A DNA stretch of 64,000 bases from Frigidibacter albus (GCF_009908165.1 NZ_JAAAUC010000002.1:62001-126000), one strand, 5' to 3'; counted from the first letter of the stretch, positions 37,088-47,552 are shown. Notes: generated by a model from the sequence alone, not told the origin. Numbers and translations are program-made.

Positions 37088-38017
37088 TCAGGCGCGGTTC
37101 TTGTAGATGTCGACCAGCTTGGCCAGCATCGCCAGCGCATCCTCGCGCGAACGCTGGAAGCTGTTGCGGCCGATGATGGAGCCGTTGCCGCCGCCATCGC
37201 GGATCGCACGGGCATCGTCATAGACCGAGTCCTCGCCCTTCTTGGCGCCGCCCGAGAACACCACGATGCGGCGGCCGTTGAAGCTGGCCTCCATGCAGTG
37301 CTTGACCCGCGCCGCCTGGGTGGCGATGTCGATCTCCTGCTTCTCGTAGACCTTCTTGGCCTCGCCCAGCATCAGATGGTCGGTCGAGAGCTTGATCTTG
37401 ATGATATGCGCGCCGATCAGCGCCGCGATCTGCGCGGCATAGGCGGCGACGTCGATGGCGGTTTCGCCGTCCTTGCTGATCGCCTCACCGCGCGGATAGG
37501 ACCAGATCACCGTGGCGATGCCCTTGGCGGCGGCTTCCTTGCGCATCTGCACGATCTCTTCGTACATCTCGATCTGCGCGTCCGAACCCGGATAGATGGT
37601 GAAGCCGATGGCGGCGCAGCCAAGGCGCAGCGCATCATCGACGCTGGCGGTGACGGCCTGGTTCTTGCCCGAGGTGTCGGACATCAGGCTGTTGGCGCTG
37701 TTGCATTTCAGGATGGTCGGGATCTGGCCGGCGAAGGTGTCGGCGCCGGCCTCCAGCATCCCCAGCGGCGCGGCATAGGCGTTGAGGCCGGCATCGATCG
37801 CCAGCTGATAGTGGTAATGGGGGTCATAGCCGGCCGGGTTCGGCGCAAAGGTGCGGGCCGGGCCATGTTCAAAGCCCTGGTCGACCGGCAGGATGATCAT
37901 CTTGCCGGTGCCGCCGAGCTTGCCTTCCATCAGCATCCGGCAGAGGTTGCCCTTCACGCCGGCATTGTCGCCCTCGTAATTCGACAGGATCTTCTGAACG
38001 GTTCTCGTCGCGCGCAT
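37088..38017 (-). CDS. fbaB: Fructose-bisphosphate aldolase, class I (DhnA/FbaB type)
   Basis: Schiff-base aldolase of glycolysis and gluconeogenesis. The 309-residue protein belongs to the archaeal-type class I (DhnA) family: MIILPVDQGFEHGPARTF near the start, VIWSYPRGE in the middle, IIKIKLSTDHL with the likely Schiff-base lysine, and the phosphate-binding FSGGAKKGED and NGSIIGRNSFQR near the end. Single gene with its own terminator. Confidence 0.9.
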   Translation of the reverse strand: MRATRTVQKILSNYEGDNAGVKGNLCRMLMEGKLGGTGKMIILPVDQGFEHGPARTFAPNPAGYDPHYHYQLAIDAGLNAYAAPLGMLEAGADTFAGQIPTILKCNSANSLMSDTSGKNQAVTASVDDALRLGCAAIGFTIYPGSDAQIEMYEEIVQMRKEAAAKGIATVIWSYPRGEAISKDGETAIDVAAYAAQIAALIGAHIIKIKLSTDHLMLGEAKKVYEKQEIDIATQAARVKHCMEASFNGRRIVVFSGGAKKGEDSVYDDARAIRDGGGNGSIIGRNSFQRSREDALAMLAKLVDIYKNRA

Positions 38018-38209
38018 TGTCGTCTCCTCGACTGGAATGGACTTGACGCAGGTCTAGGTGCGCCTGCGGCATCGCGCAATCGTGGTGGCGCTAACGGGCG
38101 CGCGGGCGCGGCATTTTCCGCGCAAGCGGCCGGCAAGTTGCGCGTTCCGGGCAGGTTTCCGCCGATCCTGCCGATGCTGCGCTGCAGCGATACCTGGTTG
38201 TGGCACGTG

Positions 38210-39325
38210 CTAGTCCTCGTCCCCCGCCACCAGGAACAGCTCTCCCGCCGCCTCCATCTCGCGGATTGCGGTCACCACCGTGGCCATCGCCGCCTCGGCA
38301 TCCTTGTCCTTGACCTTGCCGAGGTTCGCCATCTCGTCGCGCAGGCTGGCGGCCATCCGCTGCGACATGTTCGTCAGGATGAACTCCGCCGCCGCGATCT
38401 CCTTGCCCCGCGCCCCGGCCAGTGCCGTCACCAGCACGGCCTGATCGACATTTCGGATGACCTTGGGAATATCGCGCGCATCGATCCGCACCGGAATATT
38501 GGTGAAGGTAAAGATCGCGCGGCGCACCTGTTCGGCAAAACCGGCATCTTCCTCCTCCAGCCCCTTGAGCACGGAGTCGCGCGTCGCGGCCGCCGAGTAG
38601 TTCAGGATCGCTCCCACCCGCTCTACCGGGCCGGTATCGAAAGCCTTTGCAGGTTGCGCCTCCAGCTGTGCGGCCAGCGACAGGCCGATGCGGCGCACGG
38701 TGTCCGGATCGACATTGCCGGTCAGCGATACGGCATAGGTAATGCGGCGCGCCTTGTCGCCGGGCAGGCGGCCGAGCAGATCGGCGGCCTTGGACACGGC
38801 CAGCTTCGACAGCAGCACCGCCCCGATCTCGATGCTCTCCTCCTCCAGCACCGGCAGCAAGCGGTCGGCTTCCAGCCCCGCGATCCGCTCCCACGGATCG
38901 GACGTGCCCGAGGCCCCGGCCATGCGCCGCAGCCGGCTGGAGGTGGCGGGCGAGAGATGTCCATCAAGCAGGGCCAGCGCGCCTTCCAGCCCGCCGGGGA
39001 AGGACAGACCGATCTTCTCGACCCCTTCGGCGAATTCCTGCACAACAGCCTCCAGCGTGGCCCGGTCCACGCTGCGCATCCGTGCGATTTCTTCGGTGAT
39101 CCCGGCCTGCAGCCGGTCGGGCAGCCGCGCCAGCGGCAATTCCGCGCCCTCGGCCAGCAGCAGCCGCACGATGATCGCGGCTTTCTGCGGCCCGGTCAGC
39201 TGGCCCGCGCTGCTGGCGCCCCTGGCGAGGCCAAAGGCAGGCGCGTCAAACACCGCTCCTGCGAAACCGGAGCCACCAAATCCTGCCCCGCCGCCCAATG
39301 GCGGAAGGGGGGTGAAGCCCGCCAT
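38210..39325 (-). CDS. fliG: Flagellar motor switch protein FliG
   Basis: Rotor protein that transmits torque from the stator. The 371-residue protein has a Gly/Phe-rich N-terminal tail (GGGAGFGGSGFAG), the N domain (LTGPQKAAIIVRLLLAEGAELPL), the middle domain and the C-terminal torque domain (FTFTNIPVRIDARDIPKVIRNVDQAVLVTALAG). It stands alone between the aldolase and purB with no other flagellar gene in the window. The glycine-rich tail is unusual for FliG. Confidence 0.87.
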   Translation of the reverse strand: MAGFTPLPPLGGGAGFGGSGFAGAVFDAPAFGLARGASSAGQLTGPQKAAIIVRLLLAEGAELPLARLPDRLQAGITEEIARMRSVDRATLEAVVQEFAEGVEKIGLSFPGGLEGALALLDGHLSPATSSRLRRMAGASGTSDPWERIAGLEADRLLPVLEEESIEIGAVLLSKLAVSKAADLLGRLPGDKARRITYAVSLTGNVDPDTVRRIGLSLAAQLEAQPAKAFDTGPVERVGAILNYSAAATRDSVLKGLEEEDAGFAEQVRRAIFTFTNIPVRIDARDIPKVIRNVDQAVLVTALAGARGKEIAAAEFILTNMSQRMAASLRDEMANLGKVKDKDAEAAMATVVTAIREMEAAGELFLVAGDED

Positions 39326-39394
39326 CCCGTTCCTCCTGCAACCCGCATCTCGGGGCAGTCTGGACGCCGGGCCCTTAAGGCCGCGTTACTTGCC

Positions 39395-39556
39395 TCAGCT
39401 GGTGGTGGCGATGCAGGCCTTGCTTGCCTCGTCCCAGGCGGTGCCCATGGCGCAGCTCATGCGCGCCTCGTCATGGCCACAGGCGGCAGAGGCCGCCATC
39501 GGCAGCAAGGACAGGCACAGCGCGGCAAGGGTGGTGGTCAAGGCACGGGTGGTCAT
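39395..39556 (-). CDS. Small secreted Cys-containing protein, 53 residues
   Basis: Short gene found by reading the minus strand. ATG 39556 is preceded at six bases by a textbook ribosome-binding site AAAGGAGG. The product has a signal peptide (residues about 1-25, ending AASAA) and a mature peptide of under 30 residues with three cysteines (CGHDEARMSCAMG...AC) and a Trp. Codon use fits its neighbours. It lies between purB and fliG, same strand. I do not recognise a characterised homologue; function unknown. Confidence 0.72.
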   Translation of the reverse strand: MTTRALTTTLAALCLSLLPMAASAACGHDEARMSCAMGTAWDEASKACIATTS

Positions 39557-39631
39557 CGGGAACCTCCTTTGTTCGGTCCATTCCCGATGGGACCACGGCT
39601 GCCGATTCTCGCATAATCACAGCGCCGTGAC

Positions 39632-39657
39632 AGGGGCCGCCTCATGCGGGCGGCCTG
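39632..39657 (-). terminator. Possible terminator after purB
   Basis: A 7-bp GGCCGCC/GGCGGCC stem with a 7-base loop lies just beyond the purB stop. No T-run follows on the minus strand, so it is a weak call. Confidence 0.35.
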
Positions 39658-39663
39658 AGCGCG

Positions 39664-40971
39664 TCATGCCGCCCCGAACACCCGCGCAAAGATCGTGTCC
39701 ACATGCTTGGTGTGATAGCCAAGGTCGAACTTCTCCTCGATCTCGGCCGGGGTCAGCGCCGCGGTCACTTCCGGATCTGCCAAGAGCTCGGTCTTGAAAT
39801 CCGCGCCCTTCTCCCAGACCTTCATCGCGTTCCGTTGCACCAGCCGGTAGCTGTCCTCGCGCGAGACGCCCGCCTGCGTCAGCGCCAGCAGCACCCGCTG
39901 GCTCATCACCAGGCCCTTGAACTTGTTCATGTTGGCCAGCATCGTCTCGGGATAGATCACCAGTTTCTCGATCAGCCCCGCCAGCCGGTGCAGCGCGAAA
40001 TCGAGGGTGATGGTGGTGTCGGGCCCGATCGCGCGTTCCACCGAGGAATGCGAGATATCCCGCTCATGCCACAGCGCCACATTCTCCATCGCAGGAACCA
40101 CTGACATCCGCACCAGCCGCGCAAGGCCGGTCAGGTTCTCGCTCAGCACCGGGTTGCGCTTGTGCGGCATGGCGGAAGATCCCTTCTGGCCGGGGCTGAA
40201 GAATTCCTCGGCCTCCAGCACCTCGGTGCGCTGCATGTGGCGGATCTCGATGGCGATGTTCTCGATGCTGCTGGCAATCACCCCCAGGGTCGCAAAGAAC
40301 ATCGCATGGCGGTCGCGCGGGATCACCTGGGTGCTGATCGGCTCGGGCGTCAGGCCCAGCATCTTGCACACATGCTCCTCCACCGCCGGGTCGATATTGG
40401 CAAAGGTGCCGACCGCGCCGGAAATCGCCCCTGTCGCCACCTCGGCCCGCGCCGCCTGCAGGCGGGCCTTGCCGCGGGCCATCTCGGCATAGAAGCGCGC
40501 GAAGGTCAGGCCCATCGTCGTCGGTTCGGCATGGATGCCGTGGCTGCGCCCGATGCGCACGGTATCCTTGTGCTCCATCGCGCGGGTCTTCAGCGCCGCC
40601 AGCACCCGGTCCATGCCGGCCAGCAGCAGGTCCGACGCGCGCACCAGCTGCAGGTTCAGCGTGGTATCGAGCACGTCCGACGAGGTCATGCCCTGATGCA
40701 CGAAGCGCGCATCATCGGCGCCGATATGCTCGGCGAGGTGCGTCAGGAAGGCGATCACGTCATGCTTGGTGACGGCCTCGATCTCGTCGATCCGCGCCAC
40801 GTCGAAGGTCACGTCCCTGGCTTTCCACACCGCCTCGGCATTGGCCTTGGGGATCACGCCAAGCGCGGCCTGCGCGTCGCAGGCATGGGCCTCGATCTCG
40901 AACCAGATGCGGAACTTGGTCTCGGGCGACCAGATGGCGACCATTTCGGGGCGGGAATAGCGCGGGATCAT
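39664..40971 (-). CDS. purB: Adenylosuccinate lyase
   Basis: Purine biosynthesis enzyme that releases fumarate from SAICAR and adenylosuccinate. From ATG 40971 it has 435 residues (MIPRYSRPEMVAIWSPETKF), with the fumarase-family signature GSSAMPHKRNP in the flexible active-site loop and HGIHAEPTTMG earlier. A longer in-frame reading runs into a hairpin repeat and is rejected. Length matches the short PurB class. Confidence 0.94.
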   Translation of the reverse strand: MIPRYSRPEMVAIWSPETKFRIWFEIEAHACDAQAALGVIPKANAEAVWKARDVTFDVARIDEIEAVTKHDVIAFLTHLAEHIGADDARFVHQGMTSSDVLDTTLNLQLVRASDLLLAGMDRVLAALKTRAMEHKDTVRIGRSHGIHAEPTTMGLTFARFYAEMARGKARLQAARAEVATGAISGAVGTFANIDPAVEEHVCKMLGLTPEPISTQVIPRDRHAMFFATLGVIASSIENIAIEIRHMQRTEVLEAEEFFSPGQKGSSAMPHKRNPVLSENLTGLARLVRMSVVPAMENVALWHERDISHSSVERAIGPDTTITLDFALHRLAGLIEKLVIYPETMLANMNKFKGLVMSQRVLLALTQAGVSREDSYRLVQRNAMKVWEKGADFKTELLADPEVTAALTPAEIEEKFDLGYHTKHVDTIFARVFGAA

Positions 40972-41056
40972 CGGGGCGTCCTTCTGCGGCTGGGGTCGCG
41001 GGTCTGTTACTCCCAAACCCGCCCTTGCCGCAAGGTCGCGCCTCCCCCCTTCTTGC

Positions 41057-41099
41057 TGGGACAAATATCCCGCGGGGGTGCGGGGGCGCGAAGCCCCCG
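41057..41099. repeat. Interspersed hairpin repeat, copy C (diverged)
   Basis: It holds ACAAATATCCCGCGGGGGTG followed by CGGGGGC/GCCCCCG (41081-41099, loop GCGAA). It shares the CAAATATCC...GGGGG plus hairpin plan with the other copies but differs in the first part. It lies between the divergent purB and DUF3445 genes, so here it cannot serve as a terminator for either. Confidence 0.55.
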
Positions 41100-41200
41100 T
41101 CTGGCCAGCCACGCGCGCGCCGCAAACAGGTGCCGCAAACAGGCGGGCCACGTCGCTCCTCGGCTTTCGCCCGCCGCAGCGCGGCGCTAGGCTGCCGATC

Positions 41201-42007
41201 ATGAGCACCGTCCTGCAATCCCGCCTTCCCTTCGCCCCCTGGGCCGATCCGCGCACGCGGCGGCTGCCGGGGATCATTCCGCTCGACATGGCCGACTGGC
41301 TCGACATCGATGATGCCTATGCCGGGCAGATGGCGCTGCGGGATGGATTGATCGCGGAGCGGCCCAAGGCGGTGCATGCGCTGGCCGAGGCGGCACGCCC
41401 GGCTGCGGAGGAGCTTTACGGGCTGTTGCTGCCGCTGCTGCCGGGGCTGGGGTTCTCCATCGGCCCGGGCACGGCCCTGCGCCCCGACGGGGTGACGGTG
41501 CCGCTGGACCCAAGCCAGCCGCTGCTGACGCTGGGGCGGCTGGTGCAAGAGGATCTGATGCTGATGCTGCCTGGCCCGCCACCTGCGGATGGCCTGTCTG
41601 CCGAGCATGTTCTGGCCGGCGCGGTGCTGTGCTTCCCCGCGGGCTGGACGCTGGCCGAGAAGTTCGGCCAGCCGATGGGCCGCATCCATGTGCCGGTGGC
41701 GATCTATACCGAGGATGTGGCCAGACGTGTCCAACGCCTGCTGGACGGGGTGCAGCCGGGACGGCCGCTGGTGCGCGGCACCGCCCACCACTCGAACGCG
41801 CCGCTGTTCAATCCGCGGACCGAGGCGATGGGGCGGGCGATCACCGGCGATCTGCCCTTCCTGCGGGTCGAACGGCAATGCCTGCTGCGGCTGCCGCAGA
41901 GCCGTGCGGTGGTCTTCTCGGTCCACACCTATGTGCTGCGCCCCGAGGCGCTGAGCGCCGAACAGGCGGCGTTGCTGCGGGAGTTCCCGATCCGCCACGC
42001 CGCCTGA
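41201..42007 (+). CDS. DUF3445 heme-dependent oxidative N-demethylase family protein
   Basis: A 268-residue protein from ATG 41201. The family signature runs from FAPWADPRTRRLPGIIPLD, through LTLGRLVQEDLMLMLPG and FPAGWTLAEKFGQPMGRIHVPV, to NAPLFNPRTEAM with the likely heme-site residues and VFSVHTYVLRPEAL. Some members are subunits of dimethylamine monooxygenase. No partner subunit genes lie beside it, so the substrate is unknown. Cytoplasmic, no signal peptide. Confidence 0.75.
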   Translation: MSTVLQSRLPFAPWADPRTRRLPGIIPLDMADWLDIDDAYAGQMALRDGLIAERPKAVHALAEAARPAAEELYGLLLPLLPGLGFSIGPGTALRPDGVTVPLDPSQPLLTLGRLVQEDLMLMLPGPPPADGLSAEHVLAGAVLCFPAGWTLAEKFGQPMGRIHVPVAIYTEDVARRVQRLLDGVQPGRPLVRGTAHHSNAPLFNPRTEAMGRAITGDLPFLRVERQCLLRLPQSRAVVFSVHTYVLRPEALSAEQAALLREFPIRHAA

Positions 42008-42013
42008 GATCTT

Positions 42014-42919
42014 TCAGATCATCTGCATCAGCGACATCCCCAGCGGGGTCTGCGCGCAGGCCACCGCAATGCCGGTCAGCGACAGGGCCCGCGCGGTCAG
42101 CTTCAGGTCCTCGCGCCCAAGGGCGTTGTAGGTCAGCAGCGCCGCGCCGACCGGGGCCACCACGATGATCAGCGTCAGGTTCATCGAATAGAGCGTCAGG
42201 CGCTGCACCAGCGGGGCCTTGCCCGAGTTTTCCCGCGCCTCCGCCTCATACAGCGCCTCGCGGATCCGTGCCGCCTCGGACACCATCGGATGCGGCAGGT
42301 CGGGCTGCGAGTTGGCGAAAGCCTCGGGGGCGGTCGGGCGCAGGCTGATCTTGGCGCGGGCCTTGGCGAGGCGGGCGGCGATGGGTTGGCGCATCGGCAC
42401 CGGCGCGGCTTCGGGAACCACCTCGGGCGCCGCCTCGGCAACCGCCTCTGCAAACGCCTCTGCCACCTCCATCTGCACCCGGCAGATATCGCGCACGATC
42501 CCGTCGAACTCGTCGGGCCCGAATTCGCCCCCGGTCTCGCTCCACAGCGTCAGATCCGCCGGATAGCGCGCGGCGATCTTGGCTGAGATCGACCTGCACA
42601 GCGCCTCGCGCCGTTCGGCCAGCACGACCGGCTGGCCCTCGTTCACGCCGAAGCTGACCGCAAGCACCAGCCCGGCCTGATGACCAGAGCCGAAACCCTC
42701 GCCAAAGCCTTCGGTCGGCTGGTCGCAATAGGCCAGCACCACGCGGGCGCCGTCGATCTGGAAGGTGGCGAAATCGTCATAGGGACGACCGTGGTGATAG
42801 CTTGCGCGCGGCCTGCTGCGAAATGCCTCGTCGAACTGCTCGATGAGGTCTTCGAACTCACTCAACATTGTTTCTTTATACAGCAGGGTCGCGACGATCG
42901 TTGCTGAAGCATGATGCAT
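42014..42919 (-). CDS. Hypothetical membrane-anchored protein
   Basis: I do not recognise this 301-residue protein. Residues up to about 150 form a soluble, acidic domain (MLSEFEDLIEQFDEAFRSRP...YHHGRPYDDFATFQIDG). A Glu/Ala/Pro-rich linker (about 150-185) follows, and two hydrophobic segments near the C-terminus (NLTLIIVVAPVGAALLTYNAL and LTGIAVACAQTPLGMSLM). The start at 42919 has GGAGAG eight bases upstream; ATG 42868 is an alternative. It converges tightly on the DUF3445 gene. Confidence 0.65.
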   Translation of the reverse strand: MHHASATIVATLLYKETMLSEFEDLIEQFDEAFRSRPRASYHHGRPYDDFATFQIDGARVVLAYCDQPTEGFGEGFGSGHQAGLVLAVSFGVNEGQPVVLAERREALCRSISAKIAARYPADLTLWSETGGEFGPDEFDGIVRDICRVQMEVAEAFAEAVAEAAPEVVPEAAPVPMRQPIAARLAKARAKISLRPTAPEAFANSQPDLPHPMVSEAARIREALYEAEARENSGKAPLVQRLTLYSMNLTLIIVVAPVGAALLTYNALGREDLKLTARALSLTGIAVACAQTPLGMSLMQMI

Positions 42920-42935
42920 CGCCGGAACTCTCCTT

Positions 42936-42960
42936 ATTCGTGCATTCTCACATTACGAAT
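42936..42960. promoter_or_regulatory. Inverted repeat upstream of the membrane protein gene
   Basis: ATTCGT (42936-42941) and ACGAAT (42955-42960) face each other across 13 bases in an AT-rich stretch 17 bp upstream of the 42919 start. It could be an operator. The evidence is only the repeat and its position. Confidence 0.3.
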
Positions 42961-43062
42961 CGAATATGCTCCGAATTGGATGGGATTGAGGCGATTTCGA
43001 GAACATTCCCCGAGCGTGCCGAGGATGGTTTCCCCCGCTGTCCGGCATTGTCCGCGCAAATG

Positions 43063-43088
43063 AAAAGGGCGCCCGAGGGCGCCCTTTG
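43063..43088 (-). terminator. Rho-independent terminator after glnA
   Basis: A stem of 10 bp, AAAGGGCGCC/GGCGCCCTTT, with a 4-base loop, followed by TTTT on the minus strand. It lies 19 bp past the glnA stop. Confidence 0.9.
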
Positions 43089-43106
43089 CTGTCATTGTTC
43101 CCGAAA

Positions 43107-44513
43107 TCAGCAGGAATAGTACATCATGTACTCGATCGGGTGCGGCGTGTGCTCGTAGGCGTAGACCTCTTCCCACTTCAGCGCCATGTACCCGTCGAGC
43201 TGGTCCTTGGTGAACACGTCGCCGGCCAGCAGGAACTCGTGATCCTTCTCCAGCTCGTCCAGGGCCTCGCGCAAGCTGCCGCAGACGGTCGGGATTTCCG
43301 CCAGTTCTTCCGGCGGCAGGTCGTAGAGGTCCTTGTCGGACGCCGGGCCCGGATCGATCTTGTTCTTGATCCCGTCGAGGCCGGCCATCAGCAGGGCGGC
43401 AAAGCACAGGTAGGGGTTCGCCGACGGATCGGGGAAGCGGGCTTCCACGCGCTTGGCTTTGGGCGATTCCGTCCACGGGATCCGGACGCAGCCAGAGCGG
43501 TTGCGGGCCGAATAGGCGCGCAGCACCGGGGCTTCGAAGCCCGGGATCAGCCGCTTGTAGCTGTTGGTGGACGGGTTGGTGATCGCGTTCAGCGCCTTGG
43601 CATGGATCAGGATGCCGCCGATGAACCACAGCGCTTCCTGCGAGAGGTCTGCATACTTGTCGCCTGCGAAGAGCGGCTTGCCGTCCTTCCAGATCGACAT
43701 GTTCACGTGCATCCCGGTGCCGTTGTCGCCCTTCATGGGCTTGGGCATGAACGTGACCGACTTGCCATAGGCATGGGCGACGTTGTGGATGACGTACTTG
43801 TACTTCTGCAGCTCGTCCGCCTGCTTGGTCAGCGGCCCGAAGATCAGCCCGAGTTCATGCTGGTTGGAAGCAACCTCGTGGTGGTGCTTGTCGACCTTCA
43901 TGCCCATGCGCTTCATGGTGCTCAGCATCTCGCCGCGCAGGTCCTGCGCCGGGTCGACCGGGTTCACCGGGAAGTAGCCGCCCTTGATGCCCGGGCGATG
44001 GCCCATGTTGCCCATTTCGTACTGGGTGTCGGTGTTCCAGGCGCCGTCGACGGCATCGACCTCGAACGAGACCTTGTTCATCTTCACGCTGTAGCGCACG
44101 TCGTCGAAGATGAAGAATTCGGCTTCGGGCCCACAATAGAAGGTGTCACCGATGCCCGAGGATTTCAGATAGGCCTCGGCCTTGATCGCGGTGCCGCGCG
44201 GGTCGCGGCTGTAGGGCTCGTTGGTGTCGGGCTCGGCCACGGTGCAATGCACGCACATGGTCTTCTCGGCATAGAACGGGTCGATATAGACCGAGTCCGG
44301 GTCCAGGATCAGCTTCATGTCGGACTGATCGATGGACTTCCAGCCGGCGATCGAGGAGCCGTCGAACATGAAGCCTTCGTCGAAGAACTCCTCGTCGACC
44401 AGATCCGCGACCAGGGTCACGTGCTGAAGTTTTCCACGCGGATCGGTGAAGCGGATGTCGACATATTCGACCTCTTCATCCTTCATCAGCTGGAGGGCGT
44501 CTTTGATGCTCAT
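43107..44513 (-). CDS. glnA: Glutamine synthetase, type I
   Basis: Makes glutamine from glutamate and ammonia. It has 468 residues. The [10 protein letters not shown] segment, the FCGPEAEFF-like ligand region, [13 protein letters not shown] and [31 protein letters not shown] are all intact. The adenylylation site is Tyr397 in [10 protein letters not shown], so activity should be controlled by GlnE and PII. It is the second gene of glnB-glnA, 65 bp after glnB. Confidence 0.96.
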   Translation of the reverse strand: MSIKDALQLMKDEEVEYVDIRFTDPRGKLQHVTLVADLVDEEFFDEGFMFDGSSIAGWKSIDQSDMKLILDPDSVYIDPFYAEKTMCVHCTVAEPDTNEPYSRDPRGTAIKAEAYLKSSGIGDTFYCGPEAEFFIFDDVRYSVKMNKVSFEVDAVDGAWNTDTQYEMGNMGHRPGIKGGYFPVNPVDPAQDLRGEMLSTMKRMGMKVDKHHHEVASNQHELGLIFGPLTKQADELQKYKYVIHNVAHAYGKSVTFMPKPMKGDNGTGMHVNMSIWKDGKPLFAGDKYADLSQEALWFIGGILIHAKALNAITNPSTNSYKRLIPGFEAPVLRAYSARNRSGCVRIPWTESPKAKRVEARFPDPSANPYLCFAALLMAGLDGIKNKIDPGPASDKDLYDLPPEELAEIPTVCGSLREALDELEKDHEFLLAGDVFTKDQLDGYMALKWEEVYAYEHTPHPIEYMMYYSC

Positions 44514-44578
44514 GTGACCTTCTTCCCTTTTAGATTGAGCATGGGGGCCGCCGCTTGCCGGCGCGGCCCGCGAAATCG

Positions 44579-45093
<515 letters not shown>

Positions 45094-46764
45094 ATGACCG
45101 AGATCCTCACATCTGCCCAAATGCGCGCCATCGAAGCCGCCGCCATCGCCTCGGGCCGCGTCACAGGGCTGGAACTGATGGAGCGGGCGGGGCAGGGCGT
45201 GGTCGAGGCGGTGTTCGCCGAATGGCCGGCGCTGGCGGCCGCCCCGCACCGCGCCGTCGTGCTCTGCGGGCCGGGCAGCAATGGCGGCGACGGCTTCGTG
45301 GTGGCGCGGCTGCTGAAAGGCTGGGGCTGGGAGGTGGAGGTGTTCCTCTACGGCGAGCCGGGCAAGCTGCCGCCGGATGCGCGGGTGAATTATGAGCGGT
45401 GGTGCGGGATGGGGGCGGTGCTGCCGCTGGACGATGAAAGGTTCGACGGTTGGCCGAACGCCGCGTCCGGCCATGCTGTCATCGTCGATGCGATATTCGG
45501 CACCGGCCTCGTGCGCCCATATCGCGCGCATCGCCATCTCGCCATGACCCTGAACAGCTGTCAGTCCTTGTCGCGCAAGGGCGGCCCTTCTCCGAAGGTC
45601 GTTGCGGTCGATCTTCCGAGCGGGCTGTGTTCAAACAGCGGCCGTTGGCTCGGTGATGACCAGCCTCTCGATTTCGCCCCGCTGGCCAACCTGACGGTCT
45701 CGTTTCACGCGCCCAAGCTGGGGCATCTTCTTGCAGATGGGCCGGTTAGCTGCGGAAGGCTCGTGGTCGCCGACATCGGCCTTGGGCAACGGTTGGCGCC
45801 TGGCGCAGAGGCTCGCGCCCGGCCCGCGGGGTGGGCGTTCGCGCCCGCCCCGGGGGGGCGGGGCGGGCGCGAGCCGGGGTTGCCACCCCGGCAAGACACG
45901 GTCGAAGCTATCGCGCAAGCATCGGTTGCCCAGTCTGTCGCTAAAGCGGCGGGCCACAAATACACCCACGGCCACGCCCTCATCCTCTCCGGCGCCGTCG
46001 GACGGGGCGGTGCCGCCCGCCTTGCCGCCCGCGGCGCACTGCGGATCGGGGCGGGGCTGGTCACCGTCGCCTGCCCACCCTCGGCGCTGATCGAGAATGC
46101 CGCCCGGCTCGACGCGATCATGCTGCGTCCGCTGCGGGGCGAGAGCGAGGCGGAGGCGCTGGCGACGCTGCTGGAGGATGCCCGGATCAATGCGCTCTGC
46201 CTCGGCCCGGGGCTGGGGGTGGAACGGGCGCGGGAGCTTCTGCCGGTGGCGCTTGCCGCGAAGCGGGCCACGGTGCTGGATGCCGACGCGCTGACGGCGC
46301 TGGCGGGCGACCCCGCGCTGTTCGCCCTGCTCCACGCCAGTTGCCTGCTCACCCCCCATGCCGGCGAGTTCGCGCGGCTGTTCCCGGACATCGCGGCAAA
46401 GCTGGCGGCGCCCGCCACCACCGGCCCGGCATACTCAAAGGTAGATGCCACCCGAGAGGCCGCCGCCCGCGCAGGTTGCACCGTCCTGCTCAAGGGCCCG
46501 GATACCGTGATCGCCGCCCCCTCGGGCCGCGCCGCTCTCAACGCCGCCGTCTACGACCGCGCCGCGCCCTGGCTGGCGACGGCCGGGGCAGGGGATGTGC
46601 TGGCGGGGATCCTCACCGGCCTCCTCGCCCGCGGGCTGGAGCCGTTCAGCGCCGCCAGCACCGCGGCCTGGCTGCATGTCGAGGCGGCGCGCAGCTTCGG
46701 CCCCGGCCTGATCGCCGAGGACTTGCCCGAGCAGCTTCCCGCCGTATTGCGAAACCTGAGCTAG
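45094..46764 (+). CDS. nnr: Bifunctional NAD(P)H-hydrate epimerase/dehydratase
   Basis: Repairs damaged NAD(P)HX. The 556-residue protein has an N-terminal epimerase domain (NnrE, about 1-215; [16 protein letters not shown] near 53-68) and a C-terminal ATP/ADP-dependent dehydratase (NnrD, from about 285; [23 protein letters not shown] and [13 protein letters not shown]). A Gly/Arg/Pro-rich link (about residues 243-270) joins them and is less conserved-looking. Its 3' end overlaps the convergent Hint gene by four bases. Confidence 0.92.
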   Translation: MTEILTSAQMRAIEAAAIASGRVTGLELMERAGQGVVEAVFAEWPALAAAPHRAVVLCGPGSNGGDGFVVARLLKGWGWEVEVFLYGEPGKLPPDARVNYERWCGMGAVLPLDDERFDGWPNAASGHAVIVDAIFGTGLVRPYRAHRHLAMTLNSCQSLSRKGGPSPKVVAVDLPSGLCSNSGRWLGDDQPLDFAPLANLTVSFHAPKLGHLLADGPVSCGRLVVADIGLGQRLAPGAEARARPAGWAFAPAPGGRGGREPGLPPRQDTVEAIAQASVAQSVAKAAGHKYTHGHALILSGAVGRGGAARLAARGALRIGAGLVTVACPPSALIENAARLDAIMLRPLRGESEAEALATLLEDARINALCLGPGLGVERARELLPVALAAKRATVLDADALTALAGDPALFALLHASCLLTPHAGEFARLFPDIAAKLAAPATTGPAYSKVDATREAAARAGCTVLLKGPDTVIAAPSGRAALNAAVYDRAAPWLATAGAGDVLAGILTGLLARGLEPFSAASTAAWLHVEAARSFGPGLIAEDLPEQLPAVLRNLS

Positions 46765-47261
46765 CGCGCCGTGACCAGCGCCGGCAGCGCCTCGATCTCG
46801 ATGCCCTCGGCATAGATCACCTGCGGGGCATCGAACTCCAGCGCATAGACCGGCAGGTCCTGCACGCTGACCGCGGCGATGAAATCACCGTCGATCAGCC
46901 GCCGCACCGGAACCACTGCCTGTTTCGCGCCATAGAGCGCCAGCGCCCGCCAGTCGCGGATCAGCACCCCGGTGCCCGGCGCCAGCAGCAGCTCTGCCTC
47001 GGGCCGGTCGAGCCCCAAGACGCCTGCCCGCAGCCGCACCATCTGGCCGGTCATCCGCCCCGCGCGCACCGCCCGCAGCAGCCGCGCGCCGCCCCTGGTG
47101 ACCACCCGGTCGCCGGGCGAGAGATACTCGACCGGCAGCGCGCCCTCCAGCGTCAGCACCCGGGTGCCGCGCGCCAGACCTGCGCCGAAATCCGTGGCAT
47201 TGCCGCATGCGTGCGCACCGGCTTGCCGGCCGGGTGTGCGCCATTGATCCTTGTCGGTCAT
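46761..47261 (-). CDS. Hint (hedgehog/intein)-domain protein
   Basis: A 166-residue protein consisting mainly of a Hint-type domain: [27 protein letters not shown] at about 32-58, then [14 protein letters not shown] and an [10 protein letters not shown] close. Such stand-alone Hint_2 proteins are frequent in Rhodobacterales. The usual nucleophile position after the start of the domain is not an obvious Cys here (FGAGLARGT), so splicing or cleavage activity is doubtful. Role unknown. Confidence 0.75.
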   Translation of the reverse strand: MTDKDQWRTPGRQAGAHACGNATDFGAGLARGTRVLTLEGALPVEYLSPGDRVVTRGGARLLRAVRAGRMTGQMVRLRAGVLGLDRPEAELLLAPGTGVLIRDWRALALYGAKQAVVPVRRLIDGDFIAAVSVQDLPVYALEFDAPQVIYAEGIEIEALPALVTAR

Positions 47262-47445
47262 GGGCCTGTTCCTGTCTCTGCTCTGCCTTTGGCATTTTTC
47301 GCCAGATTAGGTGAAGAACCCGTTTCTGGCGAGCATTTTCATGGCCGCAGCCGGGCCGCTTTTTGTGCTCGCATCCGCAAGGCGGAGTTGCTAGAAGGGC
47401 GCGGATTTGGAAGCGGTCTTACGGGAGGGCCGCTCCTTTGGTATT

Positions 47446-47530
47446 GCGGGTGTGGCGAAACTGGTAGACGCACCAGATTTAGGTTCTGGCGCCGCAAGGC
47501 GTGGGGGTTCAAGTCCCTCCACCCGCACCA
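47446..47530 (+). tRNA. tRNA-Leu (anticodon TAG)
   Basis: 85 bases with an encoded CCA end. The acceptor stem GCGGGTG (47446-47452) pairs with CACCCGC (47520-47526). The D-arm region TGGCGAAACTGGTAGACGCA is of the leucine type, the anticodon loop reads TTTAGGT (anticodon TAG, codon CTA), there is a long variable arm, and the T-loop is GGTTCAAGTCC. It lies 22 bp before tig. Confidence 0.96.
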
Positions 47531-47552
47531 GGTTGAAAAAGGACGGATACGA

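Noticed and set aside
36971-39616. An 881-residue plus-strand frame across the aldolase and fliG genes
   Set aside because: It is a shadow frame opposite confident genes (aldolase motifs, FliG domains) and contains no recognisable domain.
46341-47552. N-terminal extension of trigger factor running through the tRNA
   Set aside because: The frame passes through a clear tRNA-Leu and low-complexity sequence; ATG 47553 with AAAAAGGA upstream gives the normal trigger factor start.
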